Under the pieces are notes generated by a model. That model saw only the letters and a list, made by a program, of their open reading frames with translations, did no database searches and was not told the origin of the DNA. DNA of 7,743 bases from Prevotella sp. UBA3288 (lineage in GTDB: Bacteria > Bacteroidota > Bacteroidia > Bacteroidales > Bacteroidaceae). The translations under genes were made by a program, and so were the position numbers. Positions 1-5,861 of this stretch are shown here, one piece after another. Each line of letters opens with the position of its first letter. Position 1 is the stretch's first letter. The stretch covers positions 3,813 through 11,555 of the forward strand of contig DETM01000037.1 in NCBI GenBank assembly GCA_002361655.1, read 5' to 3'.

Positions 1-471
1 ATCGCCAAGGGCTTCGGCATGGATGTCTATGCCTACGACGCCTTCTGCCCCGCAGAGGTCATCGAGAAGGCCGGTGTGAAGGCTGTGGCCAATCAAGAGG
101 CTCTGTTCGAGCAGTGCGATATCGTATCGCTGCACATCCCTGCCACACCAGAGACCAAACAGAGCATCAACTACGCTCTTGTAGGCAAGATGAAGAAGGG
201 CGGCATTCTGGTGAACACCGCCCGTAAAGAGGTGATCAACGAGCCTGAACTGCTGAAACTGATGGCCGATCGTCAGGACTTGAAGTTTGTCACCGACATC
301 ATGCCCGACGCTAATGCCGACTTCCAGAAGTTCGAGGGACGCTATTTCTCGACGCCGAAGAAGATGGGAGCCCAGACCGCTGAGGCCAACACCAATGCCG
401 GTATTGCCGCCGCTCGCCAGATCAATGCTTTCTTCAAGGATGGCGACACCAAGTTCCAGGTGAACAAGTAA
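1..471 (+). CDS. serA: D-3-phosphoglycerate dehydrogenase, 3' part (5' end outside the window)
   Basis: This is the C-terminal 156 residues of a cytoplasmic NAD-dependent 2-hydroxyacid dehydrogenase. SerA oxidises 3-phosphoglycerate to 3-phosphohydroxypyruvate, the first step of serine synthesis. The frame is open from base 1, so the ATG at 19 is internal; the glycine-rich NAD loop should lie just upstream of the window. Visible family features are the acidic end of Rossmann strand beta-2 (MDVYAYDAF), the segment DIVSLHIPATPET, and NTARKEVINE with the substrate-binding Arg. Where most family members have TPHIGAST this protein has TPKKMGAQT, so Lys (codon 358-360) occupies the catalytic His position. 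From memory this is typical of the short Bacteroides and Entamoeba enzymes. The protein ends soon after the substrate-domain helix (FQVNK), so there is no ACT domain and no sign of serine feedback control through one. A sister 2-hydroxyacid dehydrogenase is possible but less likely. Confidence 0.88.
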   Translation: MAKGFGMDVYAYDAFCPAEVIEKAGVKAVANQEALFEQCDIVSLHIPATPETKQSINYALVGKMKKGGILVNTARKEVINEPELLKLMADRQDLKFVTDIMPDANADFQKFEGRYFSTPKKMGAQTAEANTNAGIAAARQINAFFKDGDTKFQVNK

Positions 472-493
472 CCATCTCCAACCATACACCATC

Positions 494-560
494 AATCCCG
501 ATGCGGTTCCGGTACCGGCATCGGGATTGTTGCTGTAGTCGCCTGTTCGGTCTTTTTTTT
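494..560 (+). terminator. Hairpin and displaced T-run after serA (possible terminator)
   Basis: AATCCCGATGC (494-504) pairs perfectly with GCATCGGGATT (518-528). The loop can add a few G-C/T-A pairs (505-507 with 514-516, one bulge). The hairpin starts 22 bases after the serA stop. The run of eight T begins only at 553, about 24 bases past the stem, so this is not a textbook intrinsic terminator. It could be a terminator with a distant U-tract or a stabilising 3' hairpin. The position between serA and a new promoter supports a transcript end here. Confidence 0.5.
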
Positions 561-591
561 ATCGGATAGGCATGCGAAAAGGAGGAAAATA

Positions 592-623
592 TTTGGAGGG
601 TTTAAAATAATTGAGTACATTTG
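592..623 (+). promoter_or_regulatory. Bacteroidetes-type promoter for the kinase-like gene
   Basis: TTTG (592-595) is followed after 20 bases by TACATTTG (616-623), which matches the Bacteroidetes primary sigma consensus (TTTG at -33, TAnnTTTG at -7). Transcription would start around 628-632 and give a leader of about 25 bases before the ATG at 655. The leader is AT-rich and lacks a Shine-Dalgarno sequence, as is usual in this phylum. Confidence 0.72.
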
Positions 624-654
624 CACTCAGAATAAATAGCGTTTATAAACACAT

Positions 655-2160
655 ATGAACAGAAAAGTATTGTATTGTCTTTTGGGCTTCCTGTTTTGCT
701 GCATTATGGCCGGTGCGCAGGAGGGCCAGAAGAATAATCTTCAGCAACGGGCTGACGATGAATTGGAAAAGGGCAACTATATCAATGCCCGTGCCTTGTA
801 TATCCTTGCCTATGAGAAGTATGCCGACAACGGACAGTTCAAACAGGGAGTGGAGTGTGGCACCAAGGCCACTGCGCTCTACTACAGGGAGAATCTCTAT
901 CAGGAGGCTTTCGACTTGCTGCGCCGTATCGACCAGAATGTTTTAGCCAACAATTCGGATTTGGGTTGTCCGGCCGAGTCGTTGCTCTATCTGACGACCA
1001 AGGAACGCATGCAGATGTATATGAAGATGAGGAGGAGTGCCAGCGCGATGGACCAACTCAACATCATGGAACGGCAGGCTAATACGGCCAACGATGAGGC
1101 TCTGAAAAACGACTTGCTCTATAACAAGGCCATCTATTACTATACTTTCGGACAGAATGCACAGGGCAATGCCGTCTTCAAGGAGATGGCCGCCAAACTG
1201 ACGGCATCGAAGGAATACGACAAGGTGGACGAGGTCTATCAGACGCTCATCAACAATGGGCGCAAGAGTGGCAATGCCAACCTCGTAGACCAGTCGTACA
1301 AGAGTTATATGGTATGGAAAGACTCTGTCGGCGCCCTGAAGGTGGCAGAAGAGATCAATGCCCTCAAGCAGCAGATTGCCGACGACGAGGCTGCCATAGC
1401 AGAGAAAGACAGTTCGCTGGCTGCTCGCCAGGCGGTGATCGTTGGTCTCGGCATTCTGGCTGTTGTCCTGGCTGCCGTATTGGTCTTTGGCGCTCTGGTG
1501 CTGTTGCGCTATATCCACTTGACCCGCAAGCAGAAGAAACTGATCACCATGGCCAACGAGAACAATGCCCTCAAGGCCAAGTTCATCAGCAATATCTCTG
1601 CACAACTCAATCCCACGCTGAAGAAACTCGATGCCGGTTCACCGGCAGTGAAAGCCCTGCGCGATTTCTCAGAGCATATCCAGACGCTGTCGGAACTGGA
1701 GAGTTCGCAAGAGGAACTGCAGAAGGAAGACACGCAGATAGCACAGTTCTGCGAGAGCCTGGCCGAACAGGTTCGCGGTCGGGTTAAGGGTGATGTCAGT
1801 GTGGAGGTCAGCGCTCCAAAGATGAGTGCAAAGATCAACAAGGACTATGTTTCTCACATCCTGCTCCATCTGCTCTGCAATGCTGCCTACTATACACCGG
1901 AAGGTGGCAGAATAGCGCTGGAGTTTAAGAAGCGTAGTGCCCATAAGGTACAGTTCCTCGTGTCAGACACCGGTTGTGGCATCCCTGAAGAGAAGCAGCA
2001 GGATGTGTTCAAGGCCTTCCTCGAGGTAAAGGACCTCAGTGAGGGCGATGGTCTGGGGCTGCCTATATGTAAGCAGATGGCGGTGAAGATGGATGGCGAC
2101 CTGGAAGTCGATCCTGCCTATACCCGCGGCACTCGTTTTGTGCTGAGCCTGAATGTCTAA
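655..2160 (+). CDS. TPR/transmembrane sensor histidine kinase-like protein lacking the phospho-acceptor His
   Basis: A 501-residue envelope protein. Residues 1-21 form a signal peptide (cleavage near AGA-QEG). Residues about 25-220 are an alpha-helical repeat region of TPR type, placed in the periplasm. A coiled coil at about 226-257 leads to one membrane helix (261-287), then a cytoplasmic linker and a kinase core. The ATPase domain looks intact: N-box around N409 (LLCNAAYYTPEGG), G1 box VSDTGCGIP (436-444, D438) and G2 box GDGLGLPICK (464-473). The dimerisation helix reads FISNISAQLNPTL (310-322), where active kinases have N-(I/M)-S-H-E-(I/L)-R-T-P-L, so Ala316 (GCA, 1600-1602) replaces the phosphorylated His. 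No receiver or DNA-binding domain follows. It may act as a non-phosphorylating ATP-binding regulator or partner of another kinase; the ligand and partner are unknown. The ATG at 655 gives a complete signal peptide and follows a good promoter. It is probably first in an operon with the HIT gene 28 bases downstream. Confidence 0.85.
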   Translation: MNRKVLYCLLGFLFCCIMAGAQEGQKNNLQQRADDELEKGNYINARALYILAYEKYADNGQFKQGVECGTKATALYYRENLYQEAFDLLRRIDQNVLANNSDLGCPAESLLYLTTKERMQMYMKMRRSASAMDQLNIMERQANTANDEALKNDLLYNKAIYYYTFGQNAQGNAVFKEMAAKLTASKEYDKVDEVYQTLINNGRKSGNANLVDQSYKSYMVWKDSVGALKVAEEINALKQQIADDEAAIAEKDSSLAARQAVIVGLGILAVVLAAVLVFGALVLLRYIHLTRKQKKLITMANENNALKAKFISNISAQLNPTLKKLDAGSPAVKALRDFSEHIQTLSELESSQEELQKEDTQIAQFCESLAEQVRGRVKGDVSVEVSAPKMSAKINKDYVSHILLHLLCNAAYYTPEGGRIALEFKKRSAHKVQFLVSDTGCGIPEEKQQDVFKAFLEVKDLSEGDGLGLPICKQMAVKMDGDLEVDPAYTRGTRFVLSLNV

Positions 2161-2188
2161 TCAGTAATAACTATAATAAACCGAAATT

Positions 2189-2614
2189 ATGCAAAGTGAT
2201 CCTAAACAGTGCCTCTATTGCACGAATAATCAGACACTTCACGATCTGATGATTGAGATTGCACCCCTGAAGGTCTCGCGTGCCTTCTTGTTTAAAGAGC
2301 AAACCTATCGCGGTCGTTGCCTGGTGGCCTACAATGGTCATGTGAACGATCTCAACGAACTGTCAGACCAAGACCGTAACGACTTCATGGCCGATGTGGC
2401 CCGTGTGACACGTGCCATGCAGAAAGCCTTTAACCCGGAGAAGATCAACTATGGTGCCTACAGCGATAAACTGTCACACCTGCACTTCCATCTCGCTCCC
2501 AAGTATGTCGACGGCCCCGACTACGGCGGCACCTTCCAGATGAATCCAGGCAAGGTCTACCTCTCCGATGCTGAGTATCAGGAGATGATAGAAAAGATAA
2601 AGGCCAACCTCTAA
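2189..2614 (+). CDS. HIT (histidine triad) family protein
   Basis: A 141-residue cytoplasmic protein of normal HIT length. The triad H97-L-H99-F-H101-L-A (SHLHFHLAP) fits the family signature H-x-H-x-H-x-x. In characterised HIT enzymes the middle His attacks the alpha-phosphate of nucleotide substrates such as nucleoside phosphoramidates or dinucleoside polyphosphates. C8-x-x-C11 near the N-terminus with H51 (GHVNDLNEL) and H97 matches the structural zinc site seen in many HIT proteins. The region before the triad (about 55-95) is the usual helix and strand. The exact substrate cannot be read from sequence. It starts 28 bases after the kinase-like gene with no promoter between, so co-transcription is likely. 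There is no clear ribosome binding site. No frame damage is seen. Confidence 0.88.
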   Translation: MQSDPKQCLYCTNNQTLHDLMIEIAPLKVSRAFLFKEQTYRGRCLVAYNGHVNDLNELSDQDRNDFMADVARVTRAMQKAFNPEKINYGAYSDKLSHLHFHLAPKYVDGPDYGGTFQMNPGKVYLSDAEYQEMIEKIKANL

Positions 2615-2625
2615 TCTTGGAAGTA

Positions 2626-2658
2626 CAATGCTCAATGTACAATGTTAAATGTCCAATG
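2626..2658 (+). repeat. NNCAATG heptamer array in the spacer before the DUF1015 gene
   Basis: The pentamer CAATG (one copy AAATG) recurs at 2626, 2633, 2640, 2647 and 2654, exactly every 7 bases, separated by variable dinucleotides (CT, TA, TT, TC). A more degenerate copy (GGAAG) may sit at 2619. The array fills most of the 54-base gap between the HIT and DUF1015 genes and ends 10 bases before the DUF1015 ATG. No promoter or hairpin is evident in the gap. The same unit with the same period recurs inside the next gene at 3554-3600. Confidence 0.85.
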
Positions 2659-2668
2659 AAATAAGACT

Positions 2669-3985
2669 ATGGCAACCGTAAAACCATTCAAAGGCCTGCG
2701 CCCCCCAAAGGAACTGGTGGAACAGGTGGAGAGCCGCCCCTACGACGTGCTCGACTCTGAAGAAGCCCGTGCTGAGGCTGGCAGCAACGAGAAGAGCCTG
2801 TATCATATCATCAAGCCAGAGATAGACTTCCCCGTGGGAACCAGTGAATACGACCCCCGTGTCTACGAGAAGGCTGCCGAGAACTTCCGGAAGTTCCAGG
2901 ATAAAGGGTGGCTGGTGCAGGACTCGCGCGAACATTATTATATATATGCCCAGACCATGCTGCCCACCTCAAGTTACTGTCCCGCCGATGCTCCGCAAGG
3001 CAAGACGCAATACGGTCTGGTGGTCGGAGCCCTTGTCGATGACTATATGCAGGGACGCATTAAAAAGCACGAACTGACTCGTCGCGACAAAGAGGAAGAC
3101 CGTATGAAGCATGTCCGTGTGAACGATGCCAACATCGAGCCCGTCTTCTTCGCCTATCCTGACAACAAGGTGCTTGACAATCTGATTATGCGCTACGCCA
3201 AGACAGAGCCGGAGTACGACTTCGTGGCTCCCATCGATGGCTTCCGTCATCAGTTCTGGATTATCGACAGCGAGACCGACATGCAGACCATCACCGACGA
3301 GTTTGCCAAGATGCCCAGTCTCTATATCGCTGACGGCCATCACCGTTCGGCTGCTGCCGCCCTTGTCGGTGCAGAGAAACAGAAACAGAACCCCCATCAC
3401 ACCGGTCGAGAAGAGTACAACTACTTCATGGCTGTCTGCTTTCAGGCTTCGCAACTCACCATCCTCGACTACAATCGTGTGGTGACCGACCTCAACGGCC
3501 TCAGTTCCGAGCAGTTCCTTGAAGCCCTGCGCAAAAACTTTGAAGTCAGTGTTCAATGTTCAAAGGACAATGAGCAATCGTCAATGGCCAATGTGCAATG
3601 TTATGCCCCCAAGGCACCACACCAGTTCTCGCTCTATCTCGACCAGCAATGGTACACGCTGAAGGCCAAGGAGGGAACTTATGACCCCACCGACCCCATC
3701 GGCGTGCTCGATGTCGACATATCCAGCCGTCTGATTCTCGATGAGATACTAAACATCGGCGACCTGCGCTCGTCGAAGCGCATCGACTTCGTGGGAGGCC
3801 TGCGTGGTCTGGGCGAACTGAAACGCCGTGTCGACAGTGGCGAGATGCGTGCTGCACTGGCTCTCTATCCTGTCTCGATGCAGCAAATCATGGATATTGC
3901 CGACAGCGGAAAGATTATGCCGCCGAAGGCCACCTGGTTTGAGCCCAAACTGCGCTCAGGTCTGGTGATTCACAAGTTGTCGTAA
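2669..3985 (+). CDS. DUF1015 family protein (SerA/SerC-associated, function uncertain)
   Basis: A 438-residue soluble protein of the DUF1015 (PF06245) family. Recognisable blocks are VKPFKGLRPP (4-13), RPYDVL (23-28), YQY-like YIYAQTML (91-98), the basic/acidic helix IKKHELTRRDKEEDRMKH (131-148) and the family hallmark ADGHHRSAAA (221-230), whose Asp, two His and Arg are probable active-site or phosphate/metal-binding residues. From memory, DUF1015 genes lie next to serC and serA in many Bacteroidales, which suggests a serine or phosphoserine link but does not prove one. Here serA is about 2.2 kb upstream, separated by the kinase-like and HIT genes. An oddity is residues 296-311 (QCSKDNEQSSMANVQC), a translated NNCAATG repeat in a linker between FEVSV and the strand HQFSLYLDQQWYTLKAK; the flanking domains appear intact. 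The ATG at 2669 directly precedes the conserved N-terminus and no Shine-Dalgarno sequence is present. Confidence 0.88.
   Translation: MATVKPFKGLRPPKELVEQVESRPYDVLDSEEARAEAGSNEKSLYHIIKPEIDFPVGTSEYDPRVYEKAAENFRKFQDKGWLVQDSREHYYIYAQTMLPTSSYCPADAPQGKTQYGLVVGALVDDYMQGRIKKHELTRRDKEEDRMKHVRVNDANIEPVFFAYPDNKVLDNLIMRYAKTEPEYDFVAPIDGFRHQFWIIDSETDMQTITDEFAKMPSLYIADGHHRSAAAALVGAEKQKQNPHHTGREEYNYFMAVCFQASQLTILDYNRVVTDLNGLSSEQFLEALRKNFEVSVQCSKDNEQSSMANVQCYAPKAPHQFSLYLDQQWYTLKAKEGTYDPTDPIGVLDVDISSRLILDEILNIGDLRSSKRIDFVGGLRGLGELKRRVDSGEMRAALALYPVSMQQIMDIADSGKIMPPKATWFEPKLRSGLVIHKLS
3554..3600 (+). repeat. Intragenic NNCAATG heptamer array, translated in frame
   Basis: CAATG or one-mismatch versions start at 3554, 3561 (CAAAG), 3568, 3575 (CAATC), 3582, 3589 and 3596: seven units at exactly 7-base spacing, inside the DUF1015 coding frame. 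Because 7 is not a multiple of 3, three units make one 7-codon cycle, and the product reads as a degenerate heptapeptide repeat QCSKDNE / QSSMANV / QC (residues 296-311). A perfect TTCAATG array would read QCSMFNV in all three forward frames without a stop. Unit and period match the spacer array at 2626-2658. Confidence 0.85.
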
Positions 3986-4035
3986 GGCCCATGGGCCTTA
4001 TCAGGCTCATTGGCTCTATCAGCCCTGTCAGCCCC
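3986..4035 (+). repeat. Degenerate ~9-base repeat in the spacer before yigZ, with a 12-base palindrome
   Basis: Between the DUF1015 stop and the likely yigZ start the sequence is built of degenerate units close to GCYCYATCA, with unit starts at 3995, 4005, 4013, 4022 and 4031 (steps 10, 8, 9, 9). It opens with the perfect palindrome GGCCCATGGGCC (3986-3997). Read from the in-frame ATG at 3991 it would encode a three-residue periodic extension (GLI RLI GSI SPV SP). The repeat is imperfect, so the unit is approximate. Confidence 0.6.
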
Positions 4036-4620
4036 ATGCCAGACGAATTCAAGACCATCACCGGAACAAGCGAGGGATTTTACTCCGAAAAGCGGAGTAA
4101 GTTCCTCGCTTTTGCCCACCATGTCGAAACCCGCGACGAGGTGAAGGAACTGCTGGCACAGTATCGCAAGAAGTACTACGATGCCCGCCATGTCTGCTAT
4201 GCCTATATGCTGGGGGCGGGGAGGGACGACTTTCGTGCCAATGATGACGGCGAGCCCTCATCGACGGCAGGCAAGCCCATCCTCGGACAGATCAATTCCA
4301 ACGAACTGACGGATATCCTGATCGTCGTCGTACGCTACTACGGTGGTGTCAATCTGGGCACTAGCGGTCTCATCGTGGCCTATCGTGAGGCTGCTGCCGA
4401 TGCCATTGCCCATGCGACGGTGGTGACACGCCAGGTAGAGGAAGTCGTCACCTATGATTTTCCTTATGTGATGATGAACGACGTGATGCGCATCGTCAAG
4501 GAGATACAGCCGCGTATCGTCAGCCAGACCTACGGCAATACTTGTCAAATCAAACTTGCCATCCGACAGTCAGAAGTTAGTCAATTGAAGGCAAGACTTG
4601 ACAAATTGAGTTTTTCTTGA
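4036..4620 (+). CDS. YigZ/IMPACT family protein (UPF0029)
   Basis: A 194-residue cytoplasmic protein from the preferred ATG at 4036. Family blocks are SEKRSKFLAFAHHV (17-30), DARHVCYAYMLG (49-60), DDGEPSSTAGKPIL (70-83) and YYGGVNLGTSGLIVAY (101-116). A second small alpha/beta domain follows (about 135-190), as in E. coli YigZ. IMPACT/YigZ proteins are linked to translation and stress control, largely from eukaryotic IMPACT/YIH1; the bacterial role is unsettled. An in-frame ATG at 3991 would add 15 residues (MGLIRLIGSISPVSP) that come entirely from the spacer repeat and resemble nothing in the family, so 4036 is chosen. It is probably the last gene of the unit that starts at 655. A clean T-rich tract follows its stop. 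Confidence 0.88.
   Translation: MPDEFKTITGTSEGFYSEKRSKFLAFAHHVETRDEVKELLAQYRKKYYDARHVCYAYMLGAGRDDFRANDDGEPSSTAGKPILGQINSNELTDILIVVVRYYGGVNLGTSGLIVAYREAAADAIAHATVVTRQVEEVVTYDFPYVMMNDVMRIVKEIQPRIVSQTYGNTCQIKLAIRQSEVSQLKARLDKLSFS
4593..4615 (+). terminator. Weak possible terminator overlapping the yigZ 3' end
   Basis: AAGACTTGA (4593-4601) can pair with TTGAGTTTT (4606-4614) around loop CAAA. The nine pairs include three G-T wobbles, and the stem runs into T-rich sequence (4611-4638, broken by a few C, G and A). It is AT-rich and weak, and it lies within the last codons of yigZ. It is listed because the next gene has its own promoter and no better terminator is visible in the 93-base gap. Confidence 0.25.
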
Positions 4621-4629
4621 ATCTTTTTC

Positions 4630-4670
4630 TTTCTTTTTAATGGTAATATCGATATATTTGTGTAAATTTG
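4630..4670 (+). promoter_or_regulatory. Promoter region for the porin-symporter unit, two overlapping -7 candidates
   Basis: Two -7-like octamers lie 10 bases apart: TATATTTG (4653-4660) and TAAATTTG (4663-4670). TTTC at 4630-4633 sits 19 bases before the first, a near match to the -33 TTTG; the second lacks a clear -33 partner. Starts near 4666 or 4676 would leave leaders of roughly 40-50 bases before the ATG at 4714. Which one is used cannot be told from sequence. Confidence 0.6.
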
Positions 4671-4713
4671 CACCCGCAAGCACTAAACAGTATTATCATC
4701 AAACAATGAAGAA

Positions 4714-5802
4714 ATGAAAAGAACATTTAGGATTGCAACGCTGACCGTCATGATGGTCGCGTTTAGTTGTTGTGTGGCCATGGGGCAGGCACAGCAGGAG
4801 AATTCGGACTATGACTGGCTGAAGAATCTCACTAGCAGAATCACGTTCAACGGTTACGCCCAGGCGGGCTGGTCTTATCAAGATGCCAACGGCGAGAAGA
4901 AGAATTCCTACAACCTGAAACGCACACTCCTCTGGGCGAAGGCCCGCATCACCGACCGGTGGTCATTCCTCTTTATGCACGATTTCTCAAGCGTTGTACA
5001 GGAGTTCTACACCGACTACCGCATTACACGCGACAATGCGCTCACCGTACGCTTCGGACAGTTCAAGCACTCCTATACGATGGAAAACCCGCTGTCGCCC
5101 ACCCAACTCGAACTCATCGACATCTATTCGCAGGCTGTGCTCTACCTGGCCGGCGAAGGGCCTGACCCCCTGAATGGTGTCAACTACGGCCGTGACCAGG
5201 GACTCATGGTCTTTGGCGACCTGTTCAACAGCAAACTCCACTACGAACTGGCCCTTATGAGCGGACAGGGTATCAACCGCAGCGACCGTAACAATCAGAA
5301 AGACTTCATCGCCAAACTCGAAGTGCGTCCCGTCGACGGACTGCGCATCGTCGGCTCCGGTTATCTGGGCACCGGCAACGCAATGGGCACGGCCGCTTGG
5401 AACCCTACCATTGCCGTCGGCGACAACTATAAGCGCAACCGCTATAGCGTAGGTGCGGAGTACAAGACACAGGCCTACTCACCGGCCAAGTACAAAGAGG
5501 CGCGACCTGCCAGTATTAGGGCGGAATGGCTGGGCGGCAAAGACGGCGACGTAGGCAGCCGTGGCGGCTATGTGACGGCAGCCATTCCTGTGGTCGATGC
5601 CCTCGACCTGGTGGCCAGTGGCGAGACTTTCGACCGTAATACGGGCATCGACGGCTGGGACCAGACGAATCTGACTGTCGGCGTGCAGTATTGGTATTAC
5701 AAGAAGTGTCGCCTGCAGTTGCAGTACACCCGTTGTCTTTGCGGCGAACAGATTGGCAAGGACTACAACTGGCTGCAGGCACAAGTGCAGGTGGCCTTTT
5801 AA
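4714..5802 (+). CDS. Outer-membrane beta-barrel porin (OprP/OprO-like)
   Basis: A 362-residue secreted protein. Residues 1-26 are a signal peptide (basic MKRTFR, hydrophobic core, cleavage near GQA-QQ). The mature part is a series of short amphipathic strands rich in Tyr, Trp and Gly. RFGQFKHSYTMENPLSPTQLE (113-133) resembles the conserved RxGxFKxPFxxE region of phosphate-selective-type porins. The chain ends in a strand finishing with Phe (QAQVQVAF), the usual beta-barrel assembly signal. Family name does not fix the substrate; phosphate specificity is not claimed. The symporter gene starts 67 bases downstream with no promoter or terminator between, so both proteins probably serve one uptake route. 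The start at 4714 gives the full signal peptide; an upstream ATG at 4706 reads only Met-Lys-Lys and then stops, overlapping this start. A general short-chain porin of unknown specificity is the safest call. Confidence 0.82.
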   Translation: MKRTFRIATLTVMMVAFSCCVAMGQAQQENSDYDWLKNLTSRITFNGYAQAGWSYQDANGEKKNSYNLKRTLLWAKARITDRWSFLFMHDFSSVVQEFYTDYRITRDNALTVRFGQFKHSYTMENPLSPTQLELIDIYSQAVLYLAGEGPDPLNGVNYGRDQGLMVFGDLFNSKLHYELALMSGQGINRSDRNNQKDFIAKLEVRPVDGLRIVGSGYLGTGNAMGTAAWNPTIAVGDNYKRNRYSVGAEYKTQAYSPAKYKEARPASIRAEWLGGKDGDVGSRGGYVTAAIPVVDALDLVASGETFDRNTGIDGWDQTNLTVGVQYWYYKKCRLQLQYTRCLCGEQIGKDYNWLQAQVQVAF

Positions 5803-5804
5803 TA

Positions 5805-5861
5805 GTAAAAAGGTGAAAGAGTAAAAAGAGTAAAAAGGTAAAATACAAAAAGAGTATAGGA
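5805..5861 (+). repeat. Degenerate GTAAAAAG octamer array in the porin-symporter spacer
   Basis: Units start near 5805, 5813, 5821, 5830, 5838, 5846 and 5854, a step of 8 or 9 bases. Examples are GTAAAAAG (5805-5812), GTGAAAGA (5813-5820), GTAAAAAGA (5821-5829) and GTAAAAAG (5830-5837), decaying toward GTATAGGA at the 3' end. The array fills almost all of the 67-base gap and starts three bases after the porin stop. Its decayed end contains AGGAG (5858-5862) seven bases before the symporter ATG, which may act as a ribosome binding site, though this phylum seldom relies on one. Confidence 0.75.

Noticed and set aside
943..1605. A 220-codon minus-strand frame antisense to the kinase-like gene
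   Set aside because: The composition mirrors the plus-strand codons, there is no promoter, and the plus strand has a coherent signal peptide, membrane helix and ATPase domain.
1314..1787. A 157-codon frame on the plus strand inside the kinase-like gene
   Set aside because: It is an out-of-frame shadow rich in Arg, Gly and Cys, overlapping conserved kinase sequence in the real frame.
2969..3556. A 195-codon minus-strand frame antisense to the DUF1015 gene
   Set aside because: The plus strand carries conserved DUF1015 motifs throughout; the antisense product shows no recognisable family and no promoter.
2626..3600. CRISPR array reading of the two CAATG repeat tracts
   Set aside because: The units are 7 bases with 2-base gaps, with no repeat/spacer architecture and no cas genes.
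655..4620. A defence island or anti-phage system
   Set aside because: The TPR/ATPase, HIT, DUF1015 and YigZ proteins match housekeeping or signalling families; there is no nuclease, NTPase-effector pair or toxin-antitoxin signature.
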